A DNA stretch of 58,686 nt from Coprococcus sp. (GTDB taxonomy: Bacteria > Bacillota > Clostridia > Lachnospirales > Lachnospiraceae), in assembly GCA_017935345.1 (NCBI GenBank), contig JAGBHU010000002.1, forward strand, positions 1 through 58,686. The letters are read 5' to 3'. Positions within the stretch are counted from its first letter, which is position 1. Each line of letters begins with the position of its first letter. A program made the position numbers and the translations under genes. Under the pieces are notes generated by a model. That model made no database searches and was not told where the DNA came from. It saw nothing but the letters and a program-made list of their open reading frames with translations. Positions 35,830-44,728 of the stretch are shown here, piece after piece.

Positions 35830-37399
35830 AAGCCTGTACCTCCTTTTCCTTTGTCTTCTTTGTAGGAGTCTTCGCTACCTTCTCCTTACCCTCCTTAAGC
35901 CTAGACTTTACAGAAGTCTTTTTAGGTTTAACTGCTGTTTTTTCCTTGGTAGACTTCTTAGCGTCTTCCTTTCTCTCGTCCTTAGCCTGGGCATCCGGTT
36001 TCTTCGCCTCCGGAGATAACTGCTCTGCAGTCTCCTTCATAAGCTTTGCCAGATCCTCTTTCCTATCCACCTTTTCATCAGCAACACTCTGAGGCTGTTC
36101 TACTGCGTGTTCCTGTGTCTTCTGATTCATCAGTTCCTCTAACTTTTCATCAATGGAAGAAATCATTTCGGAAGCTGCTCTGCGGATGGTATCAAGAGAT
36201 GCTTTCAGCTCTGGCATTTCTTTCCCCTCGGACCAGCCTGCCACATAGGAAAAGGAATAGTCAGAGGTATCGATTCCGTAATGCTGGCACACAGTATATG
36301 CCACGCTTTCTGCTTCAACCTCTTTACTATTCCTGCTCTGATTCTGTCCCTTATTCTCAATCGCATGAAGCTTCTGATGTGCCATTTCATGAATGGCTGT
36401 TTTAACTGCCTGGGCCTCGCTCATACCCTCCTGAATGGCAATTCTCTTCTCCACCTGACTGTAGAATCCCTTGGCACCACCTTCGATTTCCTCAAAGGTC
36501 ATCGGTATCGGACAACTCTGCTTCAGTGCTTCAAAAAATGTTCCGTAGCCTTCTACACTTCCCATCAACTCATCTACACTAAGGGTCGGCAGCTCCTTAC
36601 CATCTGTCTGGCTCACATCAAAGGTACTTACCACCTTAAAGGCATTCACCTTAATCTCCACGCTCTCCATGATGGGTTCACCGTCTCGATCTAACATCGG
36701 CTTTCCACTCTCATCCAGCTTTGTCTGCTCTCTTTGAATGGTATAAGGTGCCGGTGCTAAAATCTTGATTCCCTTCTCACCCTTCTTAACAAAGCGTCCC
36801 ATCTCCTTCCAACCGGTAAAGCTCTGGCAAATCTGAGCGTCCGGTTTCTGCATCATGATAAGAATGTTGTTGTTCACGGAATATCTCGGAAACTTCGCCA
36901 TCGTATCCAGGAACTGCTTATAGTTATCACTGGAGAAAACCTCCGCTACGCCCTGCTCCAGCTTATCAGTAATCTCTTTCAGCTGCTCTGCCTGCTTTTC
37001 CCTCGACTCAAGCATTTGTACCTTCTTCTGAATCGCTTCCGGCACTTCTCCCTTGACTATCGCATCCGGCATTGCATGAATCAGCTCCGCAATAGCAAAC
37101 TGAGCCGCTTTGTTTTCTACAATCTCAGGCACATAGTCGAGCATCCCCAAATCGATAAACTTTGCATTTGCAATATCAATTTCTGTAAAAATCTCAGGAT
37201 GTTCCACATCAGTTACACGAATACCAATCGTAGGAATCCCATGCATCCTATCCCCGGGAATTTGCTCAAAAAGACTTAACGCCTCCTTAACGCTTCCTAC
37301 ATTCTCATGAAGCTCGCCCATATTATGAAACTCTCCGCATTCAGCCACGGTAAAGCTTATCTTTTTTGCTGACCGCATTTCTGTTGTTGCCTCTGTCAT
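35822..37399 (-). CDS. ArdC-like antirestriction protein
   Basis: 525 residues. An accessory N-terminal part (about 1-150; a YodL-like or ICE-specific segment) precedes an ArdC N-terminal ssDNA-binding domain (NYKQFLDTMAKFPRYSVNNNIL...FTGWKEMGRFVKKGEKGI). Then comes a zinc-metallopeptidase-like domain with HEMAH (near residue 345), and finally a low-complexity Lys-rich tail. ArdC protects incoming ssDNA from host restriction. The HExxH site is intact here, unlike in the VWA protein at 1240-2592. GGAGG lies six bases upstream. Confidence 0.88.
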   Translation of the reverse strand: MTEATTEMRSAKKISFTVAECGEFHNMGELHENVGSVKEALSLFEQIPGDRMHGIPTIGIRVTDVEHPEIFTEIDIANAKFIDLGMLDYVPEIVENKAAQFAIAELIHAMPDAIVKGEVPEAIQKKVQMLESREKQAEQLKEITDKLEQGVAEVFSSDNYKQFLDTMAKFPRYSVNNNILIMMQKPDAQICQSFTGWKEMGRFVKKGEKGIKILAPAPYTIQREQTKLDESGKPMLDRDGEPIMESVEIKVNAFKVVSTFDVSQTDGKELPTLSVDELMGSVEGYGTFFEALKQSCPIPMTFEEIEGGAKGFYSQVEKRIAIQEGMSEAQAVKTAIHEMAHQKLHAIENKGQNQSRNSKEVEAESVAYTVCQHYGIDTSDYSFSYVAGWSEGKEMPELKASLDTIRRAASEMISSIDEKLEELMNQKTQEHAVEQPQSVADEKVDRKEDLAKLMKETAEQLSPEAKKPDAQAKDERKEDAKKSTKEKTAVKPKKTSVKSRLKEGKEKVAKTPTKKTKEKEVQACV

Positions 37400-37400
37400 G

Positions 37401-37523
37401 TTATCCCTCCTGCTTCTTCATTTCCTTCAACTTGCCAAGTACAGATTTCTGTTTAGAACGCACCAGTTTCTTCTGATTTAACACTGCTCTATAATAACCT
37501 GCATATCTTGATTTCTTTGCCAT
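37401..37523 (-). CDS. Very small basic ICE protein
   Basis: 40 residues (MAKKSRYAGYYRAVLNQKK onward), 13 of them Lys or Arg. Its TAA lies one base before the ArdC start, so it is translationally linked to ArdC. The length, composition and position are typical of a conserved tiny gene in CTn-like elements; the function is unknown, perhaps nucleic-acid binding. Confidence 0.6.
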   Translation of the reverse strand: MAKKSRYAGYYRAVLNQKKLVRSKQKSVLGKLKEMKKQEG

Positions 37524-37575
37524 AACTGCTCCTTTCTAAAAGAAGGGCAGCTAATCGCTACCCTTCCATTTCTTA

Positions 37576-38664
37576 CTATTCCTCATCATCCTCATCAAAT
37601 TCAGATGCAATATCATCATCCTCTTCAAGGCCCGCAAGGTAATCATCCTCATCCTCGTTGTAATCGAAGTCCGGATCAGGCCCCATGCTCTGAGTATCCT
37701 TTGCCTTATTCTTCTTAAAGAAGAAGCCACCTGCACCACCAAGAACAACTAACACAACCAATAAAAGCAGACCGGTCTTGTTGCTTTCAGTATCTTCATC
37801 TGTAGGTTGTTCTTCTGATGGTGTTTCTGTCGGCTCCGGCGTAATCTCAGGCGTTGGCGTTACTTCGGGTTCTGTTATCTCCGGCTCAGTCGTGGAATCA
37901 ATATACTGCTGTGCTTCCTCTTCATCCATTAGGGAAAGCAAATCGGCTTCATCCACCAAATTCAAGAAATGCACCGTCTCATTTCCTTCATCATCTCTAT
38001 CAATGATAATGTAGAAATAATTACCCGCCTTTGTCGTTACAGTAATAAACTGCTTGCCGCTCTTATCTGCAGAACCGTAATCATCCACCAGGGTAAGGTT
38101 TCCATCCGGTGTTAATGCGCAGTTCACATCTGCAGTGTCATTCATGCTATCCATAAACATCATCATGAACATCTTAAGGAGAGCTGCATCTGTTTCGTTG
38201 GTTGCAGTCTCCACAACATCCAAATAATTACTATGAACAAATCCTGTCTTTTCAGGAACAATTATCTGATACCAATTGCCCTCAGTACCGATTACAGAAA
38301 CCTCTTCTCCCGGGCGAAGCTGGTCAATAACCTCATACTCCATTCCTGCTCCTGTTCTCACATTTAATCGGGAAACTCCGGATGCAACAGTTCCTGTAGG
38401 GTCTTCTTCCACACCATAGACATATTCCTCACCGTTAAAATAAAAAGCAACGCTACCATCTTCATTTACTGTGTAACGGTAAGGAAGCTCTGCATCCTCA
38501 GACGCATCCACACTGTTATCAGAAACACTGTCTTCAATTGTTGCAACCTCTACATCCATATTGGTCTGTGCAAAAGCAGTCATAGGTGTAACACCCATCA
38601 TTAGTGTTGTAGCAAGAGCAATTACTCCGCCAAACTTTTTACCAATACTAAATTTCTTCATCAT
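37576..38664 (-). CDS. Secreted/anchored SH3 and DUF4366-type surface protein
   Basis: About 362 residues from 38664. A signal peptide covers residues 1-33 (KFGGVIALATTLMMGVTPMTAFA). An SH3-like domain follows (SRLNVRTGAGMEYEVIDQLRPGE...NWYQIIV), then a DUF4366-type region, a Thr/Pro/Glu-rich linker, one membrane helix (GLLLLVVLVVLGGAGGFFF) and a highly acidic cytoplasmic tail. It belongs to the CD1107-type family of mobile-element proteins. It is probably exposed at the cell surface and may bind peptidoglycan during mating. It overlaps the DUF4315 gene by 17 bases. Confidence 0.85.
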   Translation of the reverse strand: MMKKFSIGKKFGGVIALATTLMMGVTPMTAFAQTNMDVEVATIEDSVSDNSVDASEDAELPYRYTVNEDGSVAFYFNGEEYVYGVEEDPTGTVASGVSRLNVRTGAGMEYEVIDQLRPGEEVSVIGTEGNWYQIIVPEKTGFVHSNYLDVVETATNETDAALLKMFMMMFMDSMNDTADVNCALTPDGNLTLVDDYGSADKSGKQFITVTTKAGNYFYIIIDRDDEGNETVHFLNLVDEADLLSLMDEEEAQQYIDSTTEPEITEPEVTPTPEITPEPTETPSEEQPTDEDTESNKTGLLLLVVLVVLGGAGGFFFKKNKAKDTQSMGPDPDFDYNEDEDDYLAGLEEDDDIASEFDEDDEE

Positions 38665-38962
38665 CAAAATCCTCACTTTCTTCGTATTCATCTTCATCGT
38701 TGTCCTGCTCGATAGCTGTTGCCTGAGTAAAACCTTCCACCGGATTACCTTGCGCTACGGGCAGCTGTCCACTTGCTGCCATCTGCAGAAACTGTGCCAA
38801 CTGCTCCGGTGTAAGCTTAAGCGCACCTACATCAGCCAGAATCTGTGAATTCTCAGCTTCTCTTAACTTCTGCTCCAGCTGTTTTACCTTTGCATCCGCA
38901 TCAGCTCTACGCTGCTTCGCACGGTCCAATTCAGCCCGAAGCTTATCTAACTTTTCATACAT
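38648..38962 (-). CDS. DUF4315 family protein
   Basis: About 104 residues from the ATG at 38962 (MYEKLDKLR), which has GGAG eight bases upstream; two upstream ATGs are too close to it. A coiled coil (about 2-40) leads into a segment with QMAASGQLPVAQGN and an acidic tail. This is the DUF4315 layout, always paired with the DUF4366-type protein in Tn1549-like elements. A terminator precedes it, so it probably begins a new transcript. Confidence 0.83.
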   Translation of the reverse strand: MYEKLDKLRAELDRAKQRRADADAKVKQLEQKLREAENSQILADVGALKLTPEQLAQFLQMAASGQLPVAQGNPVEGFTQATAIEQDNDEDEYEESEDFDDEEI

Positions 38963-38982
38963 GCTCATTTCTCCTTCCACTG

Positions 38983-39005
38983 AAAAAGCTCCCTAAATCG
39001 GGAGC
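38983..39005 (-). terminator. Rho-independent terminator
   Basis: On the minus strand GCTCCC pairs perfectly with GGGAGC across GATTTA, followed by TTTTT. It lies 12 bases beyond the stop of the 436-residue membrane protein and closes the VirB4-containing transcript. Confidence 0.88.
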
Positions 39006-39017
39006 CTAGTTTACTGT

Positions 39018-40328
39018 CTAAATATCTCTGCCAAACAGATATGATTTATTACCATAGGTAGCAAGTAACATCTCATACCGTTCCAAATCATCTGCAGATA
39101 GACCATAGCTTCGAGCCACGGTATCAACAGATGCATTGGTAAGTACTGTTTTGAGAATATAGTAGTCATATTCAACCTCTACCTCATACTCAACCTCCAC
39201 CCAATAATATACCGTCCCATCATAAGTATAGGTTTCTGTAACATAGCTTCTTGATGCCGCGTCCCACACAAGTCGCGTACCGGTTCTTGTTTCCACTCTG
39301 CTTCGTTGCTCCCATCTGGTTCTCGTCTCGGTTCTGGTCCTTACCTCTACAATCTCCGTGGTAGTAAGCTCATACTGCGCATCAAAGATACTTTGCAATT
39401 CTCTCTGAACCTCACGCTTTGTATAGTCCTCATATAGCACTGTCAAAAGGGATGCCAGCTGATACGGATTATGGCCGATTGTTGCCAGCTCATAGCGGTA
39501 TTCATCGTAGCCCGGATAATCCGATTCTATGGAATCCACCTCATCCTGAAGGTCTTCCTCTAACGCAGTATAATCCGCATCCACATCAAGAATCACATCA
39601 TCCTCTGCAGTATAGCTGGTCGCAATGGTAGAGTTATTTACGCCTCCTATCAGTAAGGTACAGGAAGACATCGTACACATCACCACTATCAGAAGCAGCC
39701 CAATCACTCCCAGGATAATCAACAGCTTCGGATCCTGCAAAATATGCTCCATGATATACTCACCGATTTTGCCTACCATGTCGCCTGCCTTATCCACAAA
39801 CTTTTTGCCGATACCACCGGCAGTTCCTGCAGTTTCCTTTGCTTTCTTCTTCTGATAAGCATCTACTGCCTGTCGCTTCATCCTACCTTTTTGAATAGAC
39901 TTCGCTGTCTCCTTGGAGGTCTCCTTTTTGACTGTTTCCAGCTTTGCGGAGTCCTTCTGTGTACGCTTATGAAGCTTCTTGCCATACCTTGCCAGCTTTA
40001 CCTTTTCTGCAACCAGACTGGTTGCCTCCATTCCCAAAACTAAAGCCTGGGCTCCAACGTTCTCATCCTCATTGCTTTCTGCAATCTCTCTGCGAATGCT
40101 ACGACTAACTTCCGCCTCTGCACGAATCTTACGTCTGCCACGCTTCCTTTGCTCTTTCAGCTTCTTTCGTTCCTCCACGGTTAGTGAATTATCCTTCTTA
40201 CCGTATCGAAGCTTCTTTCTGACCGCTTCTTTTGCACTCTGCTCATTCTTAAGCTTCTCTCCCGGCGACTTTTGTGATGCCGTCCGGGAGGACTTCTGAG
40301 TAGCTGTACCCTTTTTCTCTTCATTCAT
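39018..40328 (-). CDS. Basic membrane protein of the transfer apparatus (no hydrolase domain)
   Basis: 436 residues. A long Lys/Arg-rich cytoplasmic N-terminus (1-195) precedes one strong membrane helix (LLIILGVIGLLLIVVMCTMSSC, about 200-222) and an extracytoplasmic part of about 210 residues, which ends in a helical region (VDTVARSYGLSADDLERYEMLL). Related proteins in Tn1549/CTn elements continue into an NlpC/P60 or lysozyme peptidoglycan hydrolase. This one stops before any such domain and is followed at once by a terminator. It starts at a TAAATG overlap with the VirB4 stop. Either the hydrolase is encoded elsewhere or this is a shortened form. Confidence 0.8.
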   Translation of the reverse strand: MNEEKKGTATQKSSRTASQKSPGEKLKNEQSAKEAVRKKLRYGKKDNSLTVEERKKLKEQRKRGRRKIRAEAEVSRSIRREIAESNEDENVGAQALVLGMEATSLVAEKVKLARYGKKLHKRTQKDSAKLETVKKETSKETAKSIQKGRMKRQAVDAYQKKKAKETAGTAGGIGKKFVDKAGDMVGKIGEYIMEHILQDPKLLIILGVIGLLLIVVMCTMSSCTLLIGGVNNSTIATSYTAEDDVILDVDADYTALEEDLQDEVDSIESDYPGYDEYRYELATIGHNPYQLASLLTVLYEDYTKREVQRELQSIFDAQYELTTTEIVEVRTRTETRTRWEQRSRVETRTGTRLVWDAASRSYVTETYTYDGTVYYWVEVEYEVEVEYDYYILKTVLTNASVDTVARSYGLSADDLERYEMLLATYGNKSYLFGRDI

Positions 40329-42764
40329 TTACGCCTGCTCCTTCTTTGCTTCCTGCACTTCATTAAGCTTAGTAGTCATGATGCGGTACAATTCAAGGTC
40401 AGTAGGGAATCTGTCCACAAACGGCAGGATGACATTTCCGTAAAATAAAAGTCCTTCACCCTCTCCCGAATGTGTTACATACGAAAGCTGATGAGGACTG
40501 ATATTTAACTGCTTCGCTAAGATCTGTCTGTCTCCCACTGCCTGATTGAGCATATAGATGAAGTCGGAATTCTCAAAGATATTCTCCACTTCCTTGGATG
40601 CCAACAGGTCTTTTACGTTCTGTGTGATACCGGTCGGAATACCACCCCATTTTCTAAATCGCTTCCAGATTTCTACGGTGTAAGCTGCAGTCTGCTCATC
40701 ACGAAGCAGAAGGTGCATCTCATCCATGTAGTATCTGGTGGACTTACCTGCAGTTCGGTTCTCCGTTACTCTTCCCCACACCTGGTCCTGTACCACCAGC
40801 ATACCAATCTTTTTCAGCTGCTTACCCAAATCCTTGATGTCATAGCATACAAGCCTATTGGTAATATCCACGTTGGTACGATGATTGAATACATTTAAGG
40901 AACCATGCACATAGATTTCCAAAGCAGTTGCCACATGCTTGGCTTCCGCTTCATCCTGCTCTAACAGTGCATTGTATAAATCCTCTAACAGTGGCATATT
41001 CTCCGGTACCGGATTCTCAAAATATCCCTGATAAATCTTTCTAATACACCGGTCGATAACCGTCTTTTCAATGGGCTGCAGGCCTTCCTTTCCACCTACG
41101 ATGAGCTCGCAAAGGGACAAAATAAAGTCTGCCTTAAGAGCAATCGGGTTATCATCATCTGAGTAATTCATATTGATATCCATCGGATTGATAAACTGCG
41201 AGCTAGTAGGACTGATTTTGATAACCTGACCACCAAAGCGTTCCACCAGTGGACTGTACTCTGACTCAGGGTCACTGATAATTACATCATCATCTGTTAC
41301 AAGAAATGCATTAGCAATCTCTCGCTTAGCGGAGAATGACTTACCGGAGCCTGGTGTACCAAGGATAAGTCCGTTCGGATTCTTAAGCTTCTTTCTGTCC
41401 ACCATAATCAGGTTATTAGAAAGAGCATTCAAGCCATAATACAGAGATTCTTTATCCGGCTGGAATAATTCCTGTGTAGTGAATGGCACAAAGATTGCTG
41501 TGCTACTGGTTGTCATACCACGCTTAATATCAATCATATTGTGTGCCAGCGGCAAGCTACTCATAAGCCCCTGCTCCTGCTGATAGTCAAGTCTGACCAA
41601 ATTACAGTTATGCTTCTGAGCAATACTGGATGCTTGGAACAAATTATTTTCAAGCTCCTGCTCAGTTCTTCCGGTATTCATTACAAGGAATGTCAAAAGA
41701 AACATTCTCTCATTCTGACTCTGCAGCTCCTTAAGAAGTGCTTTCGCATCGTTTCCATAGGTTGCAAGGTCGGAAGGGATAATATCCATATCGTATCCGG
41801 CACGAACCGCTTTCTTCTGCTCCTCAATCTTACTTCTGTCCAATTCCGTAATAGTATGCTTCACTGTCTTAATCGCCTCATTCTGATCCACAGACTGAAT
41901 GTGCATAGAAATAATCAGATTAGACTCCATACCAAGGAAATCTGCCAGCATTCTGTCACTGATATCCGATGCCGTAATAGATAAAAACGACATCGCTCCG
42001 TATAAGCCTCCCATCTGAAAAGTTCTGCCATTCTTGAAACCAAATCCGCTTGGAGCAATATAGTCCTTCACATTTAATCCGGTTCCCGGAAGCCATCGCC
42101 AATCGAAGCGGAACTTCTCGTTATCTCCCATATGGAACTGTGTGTGCATCAGCTCTAATCGCTCTGCACCGTTTAAGCTTTTGGCACGTACTCCAAGTCG
42201 CTTAAAGTTATTTAAAATATCCATCTCTATATGTGTCAGTCTGGGCTTTGCTTCCTTCATGGATGCCGCCTTAATACCAAAGGTCAGGTATTTTGTCTTG
42301 GTAAGACCATTATTTCCAGCCTGCATCTGCCCAAACAGCATGGTACTGTACTCATCTCTGACACCATTAAAGTCATCCTTTTTATGTGGAATTGCAATGC
42401 TCTTTTCAAAGCTCTCTGCATCCGTAGTCATATTCATAAAGGACAATTCAAAGTGTACGGAGCTGTCAAAAAAGTTAAGGAAGGAACACCATTCCTCAAA
42501 AATCTCTGTCTTGTCCTCCTGCAGTGCAAGCTGATAATTGATGTCCTGAAACTGAATTGTCTTTGAGTAATAATCATTACCTACACGGCAAATACCGTTC
42601 TGAAACATTCTTTCAAAGGGAATACTCTGCTGAGCAGTTCTGGGAGTGCCATCGTTTTTCTTTACTTTACGAATGACTTCCTTTACCTGTCGCTTTTCTT
42701 CCTTTGTCAGATGCTCCGGCAACGCCAGTTCCACATCCTTGTCTTTCTTTCGAACTAAAAACAA
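40329..42764 (-). CDS. virB4: VirB4-type conjugation ATPase
   Basis: 811 residues. Walker A GTPGSGKS and the downstream IISDPESEYSPL segment are typical of VirB4/TraE ATPases, followed by Walker B YYMDEMHLLL. The enzyme powers assembly of the type IV secretion channel at the membrane. Its first 98 bases overlap the end of the PrgI gene in another frame, an arrangement known from this element class. The TAA of VirB4 abuts the next gene's ATG. Confidence 0.96.
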   Translation of the reverse strand: MFLVRKKDKDVELALPEHLTKEEKRQVKEVIRKVKKNDGTPRTAQQSIPFERMFQNGICRVGNDYYSKTIQFQDINYQLALQEDKTEIFEEWCSFLNFFDSSVHFELSFMNMTTDAESFEKSIAIPHKKDDFNGVRDEYSTMLFGQMQAGNNGLTKTKYLTFGIKAASMKEAKPRLTHIEMDILNNFKRLGVRAKSLNGAERLELMHTQFHMGDNEKFRFDWRWLPGTGLNVKDYIAPSGFGFKNGRTFQMGGLYGAMSFLSITASDISDRMLADFLGMESNLIISMHIQSVDQNEAIKTVKHTITELDRSKIEEQKKAVRAGYDMDIIPSDLATYGNDAKALLKELQSQNERMFLLTFLVMNTGRTEQELENNLFQASSIAQKHNCNLVRLDYQQEQGLMSSLPLAHNMIDIKRGMTTSSTAIFVPFTTQELFQPDKESLYYGLNALSNNLIMVDRKKLKNPNGLILGTPGSGKSFSAKREIANAFLVTDDDVIISDPESEYSPLVERFGGQVIKISPTSSQFINPMDINMNYSDDDNPIALKADFILSLCELIVGGKEGLQPIEKTVIDRCIRKIYQGYFENPVPENMPLLEDLYNALLEQDEAEAKHVATALEIYVHGSLNVFNHRTNVDITNRLVCYDIKDLGKQLKKIGMLVVQDQVWGRVTENRTAGKSTRYYMDEMHLLLRDEQTAAYTVEIWKRFRKWGGIPTGITQNVKDLLASKEVENIFENSDFIYMLNQAVGDRQILAKQLNISPHQLSYVTHSGEGEGLLFYGNVILPFVDRFPTDLELYRIMTTKLNEVQEAKKEQA

Positions 42765-43122
42765 TTCTTTCTACCTCCTTCTGTGCTTCTATTTGTCGCA
42801 TAATCGTTGCGTAATCATTATCCGTCTCATACGGACGGTACTTTGGACGAACAAAATTCGCCTGAATAAACTGGTTCAAAAATACTTCCAGGGGCTGACC
42901 GTTCTTCTCATACATGGCAAGAAAAAACAGTGGCATCATAACCACCATCATTCCCATTGCAGCCATGCTCGGGCTGCCCACCATTTTGAGCAGAAAAAAA
43001 GACGGTACTCCTAAAAGTGCCGCCACTGAAAAACATATCAACTGTCTCTTCGTAAGATTGAACATCACTTTACTCTTTACCTTCGTTAAGTCACGAGGTA
43101 CTGATATATATGATGCTGCCAT
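42667..43122 (-). CDS. prgI: PrgI family membrane protein
   Basis: 151 residues. Two membrane helices (about 30-50 and 55-72) follow a cytoplasmic N-terminus, then FVRPKYRPYE and an amphipathic tail. This is the PrgI layout, a VirB3-like partner of VirB4. It ends inside the VirB4 gene (98-base overlap), which may couple their amounts. Confidence 0.88.
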   Translation of the reverse strand: MAASYISVPRDLTKVKSKVMFNLTKRQLICFSVAALLGVPSFFLLKMVGSPSMAAMGMMVVMMPLFFLAMYEKNGQPLEVFLNQFIQANFVRPKYRPYETDNDYATIMRQIEAQKEVERIVFSSKERQGCGTGVAGASDKGRKATGKGSHS

Positions 43123-43139
43123 GTGCTATCCTCCTACTT

Positions 43140-44006
43140 TTAATGTGCGTGCAAAATAGATTTTGCAAGTGTTCCGGTCTTAAATAAGGTAAACGCCAAA
43201 AGCACGGTATATCCCATCACACTCCACAAGGAGCCTGTAATATCGGATGTGAATGCCACACGGGTGATTAGCACCGCATAGATACCCACGCAAATCATGA
43301 TAAGAAATCCTTGGAATGCCAGCGCAAACAAGGAACGCAAATAGTTCTGTCCCATCATGCTCTGGTCCTTATTTCCAAAGGTTGCAAACGGAATCGGTGC
43401 CATGCTGGTGTATAGATAAATCTCAATCATACGACCATTGATGATAACGAAGATTGCAATACTTAGGATATGAATACCTATCTGCACAATGAATGATTGT
43501 AAAAATATACCGAGCAATGTGCCGGGGCCTAATGTTTCTAATGTGCTTCGCATTGTTGCAAGCGTACTGTCATCGATAGCAGTGCTCCCGGAAATAATGC
43601 TTCCACTTCGCTGGACAACCCATTGCCCCACATCAAATACCGCCATCGTAATATCAAATGTGTTGGAAATTAGGCATACTGCCACAAAGGTCTTAAACAC
43701 CCATTTCCAAAATATCCATGTTTCAATATTTGCCAAATTATTATGGCTAATGACTAGCTGTATCAGCTCATAACAGGCTATAAACGTCAAAATGATTCCT
43801 GCCACCGGGAGTATCACATTCTCTGAGATATTCCTGATGAGTGCGTACACACTCGGCAAGAAGCTTGCCGGTGATGTACTCACGTTAGCTGTAATCTGCC
43901 CGACCTGCTGATTCACAGAATCAAACGCGCCGGACAGATTATCCATAATTCCTGATATGAGCACCTCTTTCAGCCAGTCCTCGATCGACTGAAATAAGCT
44001 GTCCAT
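43140..44006 (-). CDS. VirB6/TrbL-like membrane protein
   Basis: 288 residues with about six to seven membrane helices and a hydrophilic N-terminus of 50 residues, fitting the VirB6/TrbL channel-forming subunit of type IV secretion. It lies 17 bases before PrgI and directly after the Maff2 gene, the standard order. Confidence 0.88.
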   Translation of the reverse strand: MDSLFQSIEDWLKEVLISGIMDNLSGAFDSVNQQVGQITANVSTSPASFLPSVYALIRNISENVILPVAGIILTFIACYELIQLVISHNNLANIETWIFWKWVFKTFVAVCLISNTFDITMAVFDVGQWVVQRSGSIISGSTAIDDSTLATMRSTLETLGPGTLLGIFLQSFIVQIGIHILSIAIFVIINGRMIEIYLYTSMAPIPFATFGNKDQSMMGQNYLRSLFALAFQGFLIMICVGIYAVLITRVAFTSDITGSLWSVMGYTVLLAFTLFKTGTLAKSILHAH

Positions 44007-44022
44007 TTAAACCTCCTGTTTC

Positions 44023-44235
44023 TTAGAACAAGGTTGCAAGTACAGGCACTAAGGTTGTACCGATAAGGGCTACACCGCCACCTGCCATAAGCTGCTTCAT
44101 ACCCTGAGACTTTGCACCCGGGTTATCGTTACCGTAGCCTTCCATAAGGTTGATTGCACCCCAGATTCCAAGACCTGCTCCAAGTGCTACTACTAATGTC
44201 TGTAATGTTCCAATTGCGCTCTGAAAAAATGCCAT
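44023..44235 (-). CDS. Maff2 family small membrane protein, downstream copy
   Basis: 70 residues with two hydrophobic helices (about 9-28 and 48-68) separated by a Gly/Asn-rich loop, the Maff2 pattern. These proteins are thought to be VirB2-like subunits of the transfer structure. The protein differs from the second copy at 44340-44552 by one residue only (Ile versus Val at position 8). Confidence 0.88.
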   Translation of the reverse strand: MAFFQSAIGTLQTLVVALGAGLGIWGAINLMEGYGNDNPGAKSQGMKQLMAGGGVALIGTTLVPVLATLF

Positions 44236-44267
44236 GATTAAAATCCTCCATATTCTTTAATGTGTTA

Positions 44268-44333
44268 GAGCCGGGGTCTCTCGCTCCGGCTCCGTGTAAT
44301 TAGTTACTGTTGCGTTGCGTGGTCCCACCACGC
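44268..44333. repeat. Two inverted repeats between the Maff2 copies
   Basis: GAGCCGG (44268-44274) pairs with CCGGCTC (44286-44292), and GCGTGGT (44317-44323) with ACCACGC (44327-44333). Both are perfect seven-base stems. Neither has a T-run, so they look like RNA-processing or mRNA-stability structures rather than terminators. They could set different expression levels for the two Maff2 copies. Confidence 0.6.
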
Positions 44334-44339
44334 CGCCTC

Positions 44340-44552
44340 TTAGAAAAGAGTTGCAAGTACAGGTACTAAAGTGGTACCGATAAGGGCTACACCACCACCT
44401 GCCATAAGCTGCTTCATACCCTGAGACTTTGCACCCGGGTTATCGTTACCGTAGCCTTCCATAAGGTTGATTGCACCCCAGATTCCAAGACCTGCTCCAA
44501 GTGCTACTACTAAAGTCTGTAAAGTTCCTACTGCGCTCTGAAAAAATGCCAT
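44340..44552 (-). CDS. Maff2 family small membrane protein, upstream copy
   Basis: 70 residues, nearly identical to the copy at 44023-44235: one residue differs, and by eye about 11 of 213 bases. A stretch of more than 100 identical bases in the middle suggests a recent duplication or gene conversion. The strong GGAGG before each copy is retained, so both are probably translated. Confidence 0.86.
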   Translation of the reverse strand: MAFFQSAVGTLQTLVVALGAGLGIWGAINLMEGYGNDNPGAKSQGMKQLMAGGGVALIGTTLVPVLATLF

Positions 44553-44728
44553 GATTTAATTCCTCCGTTTTCTTTTTTGTGATATAAAATTCCTTGACCA
44601 AAAGGTCGTTTATAATTACTGCTCCAAAGCCCGTCGACTGACCTTGGAAATACGGCCGTATCTCACCCAGACCGAAATCCGGGCAATAAAAAAACTCCTT
44701 AACCTGCCTTTATCGCAAATCAAAAGAG
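44553..44728. other. Gap between VirD4 and Maff2 genes
   Basis: 176 bases with no gene. It contains a perfect 12-bp palindrome ATACGGCCGTAT (44650-44661), a GACC-AAAA-GGTC hairpin at about 44596-44607 and a T-run near 44690-44696. No promoter or terminator meets my standard. A regulatory or RNA-processing role is possible. Confidence 0.4.

Noticed and set aside
44268-44333. Terminators between the Maff2 genes
   Set aside because: The stems lack a T-run on either strand.
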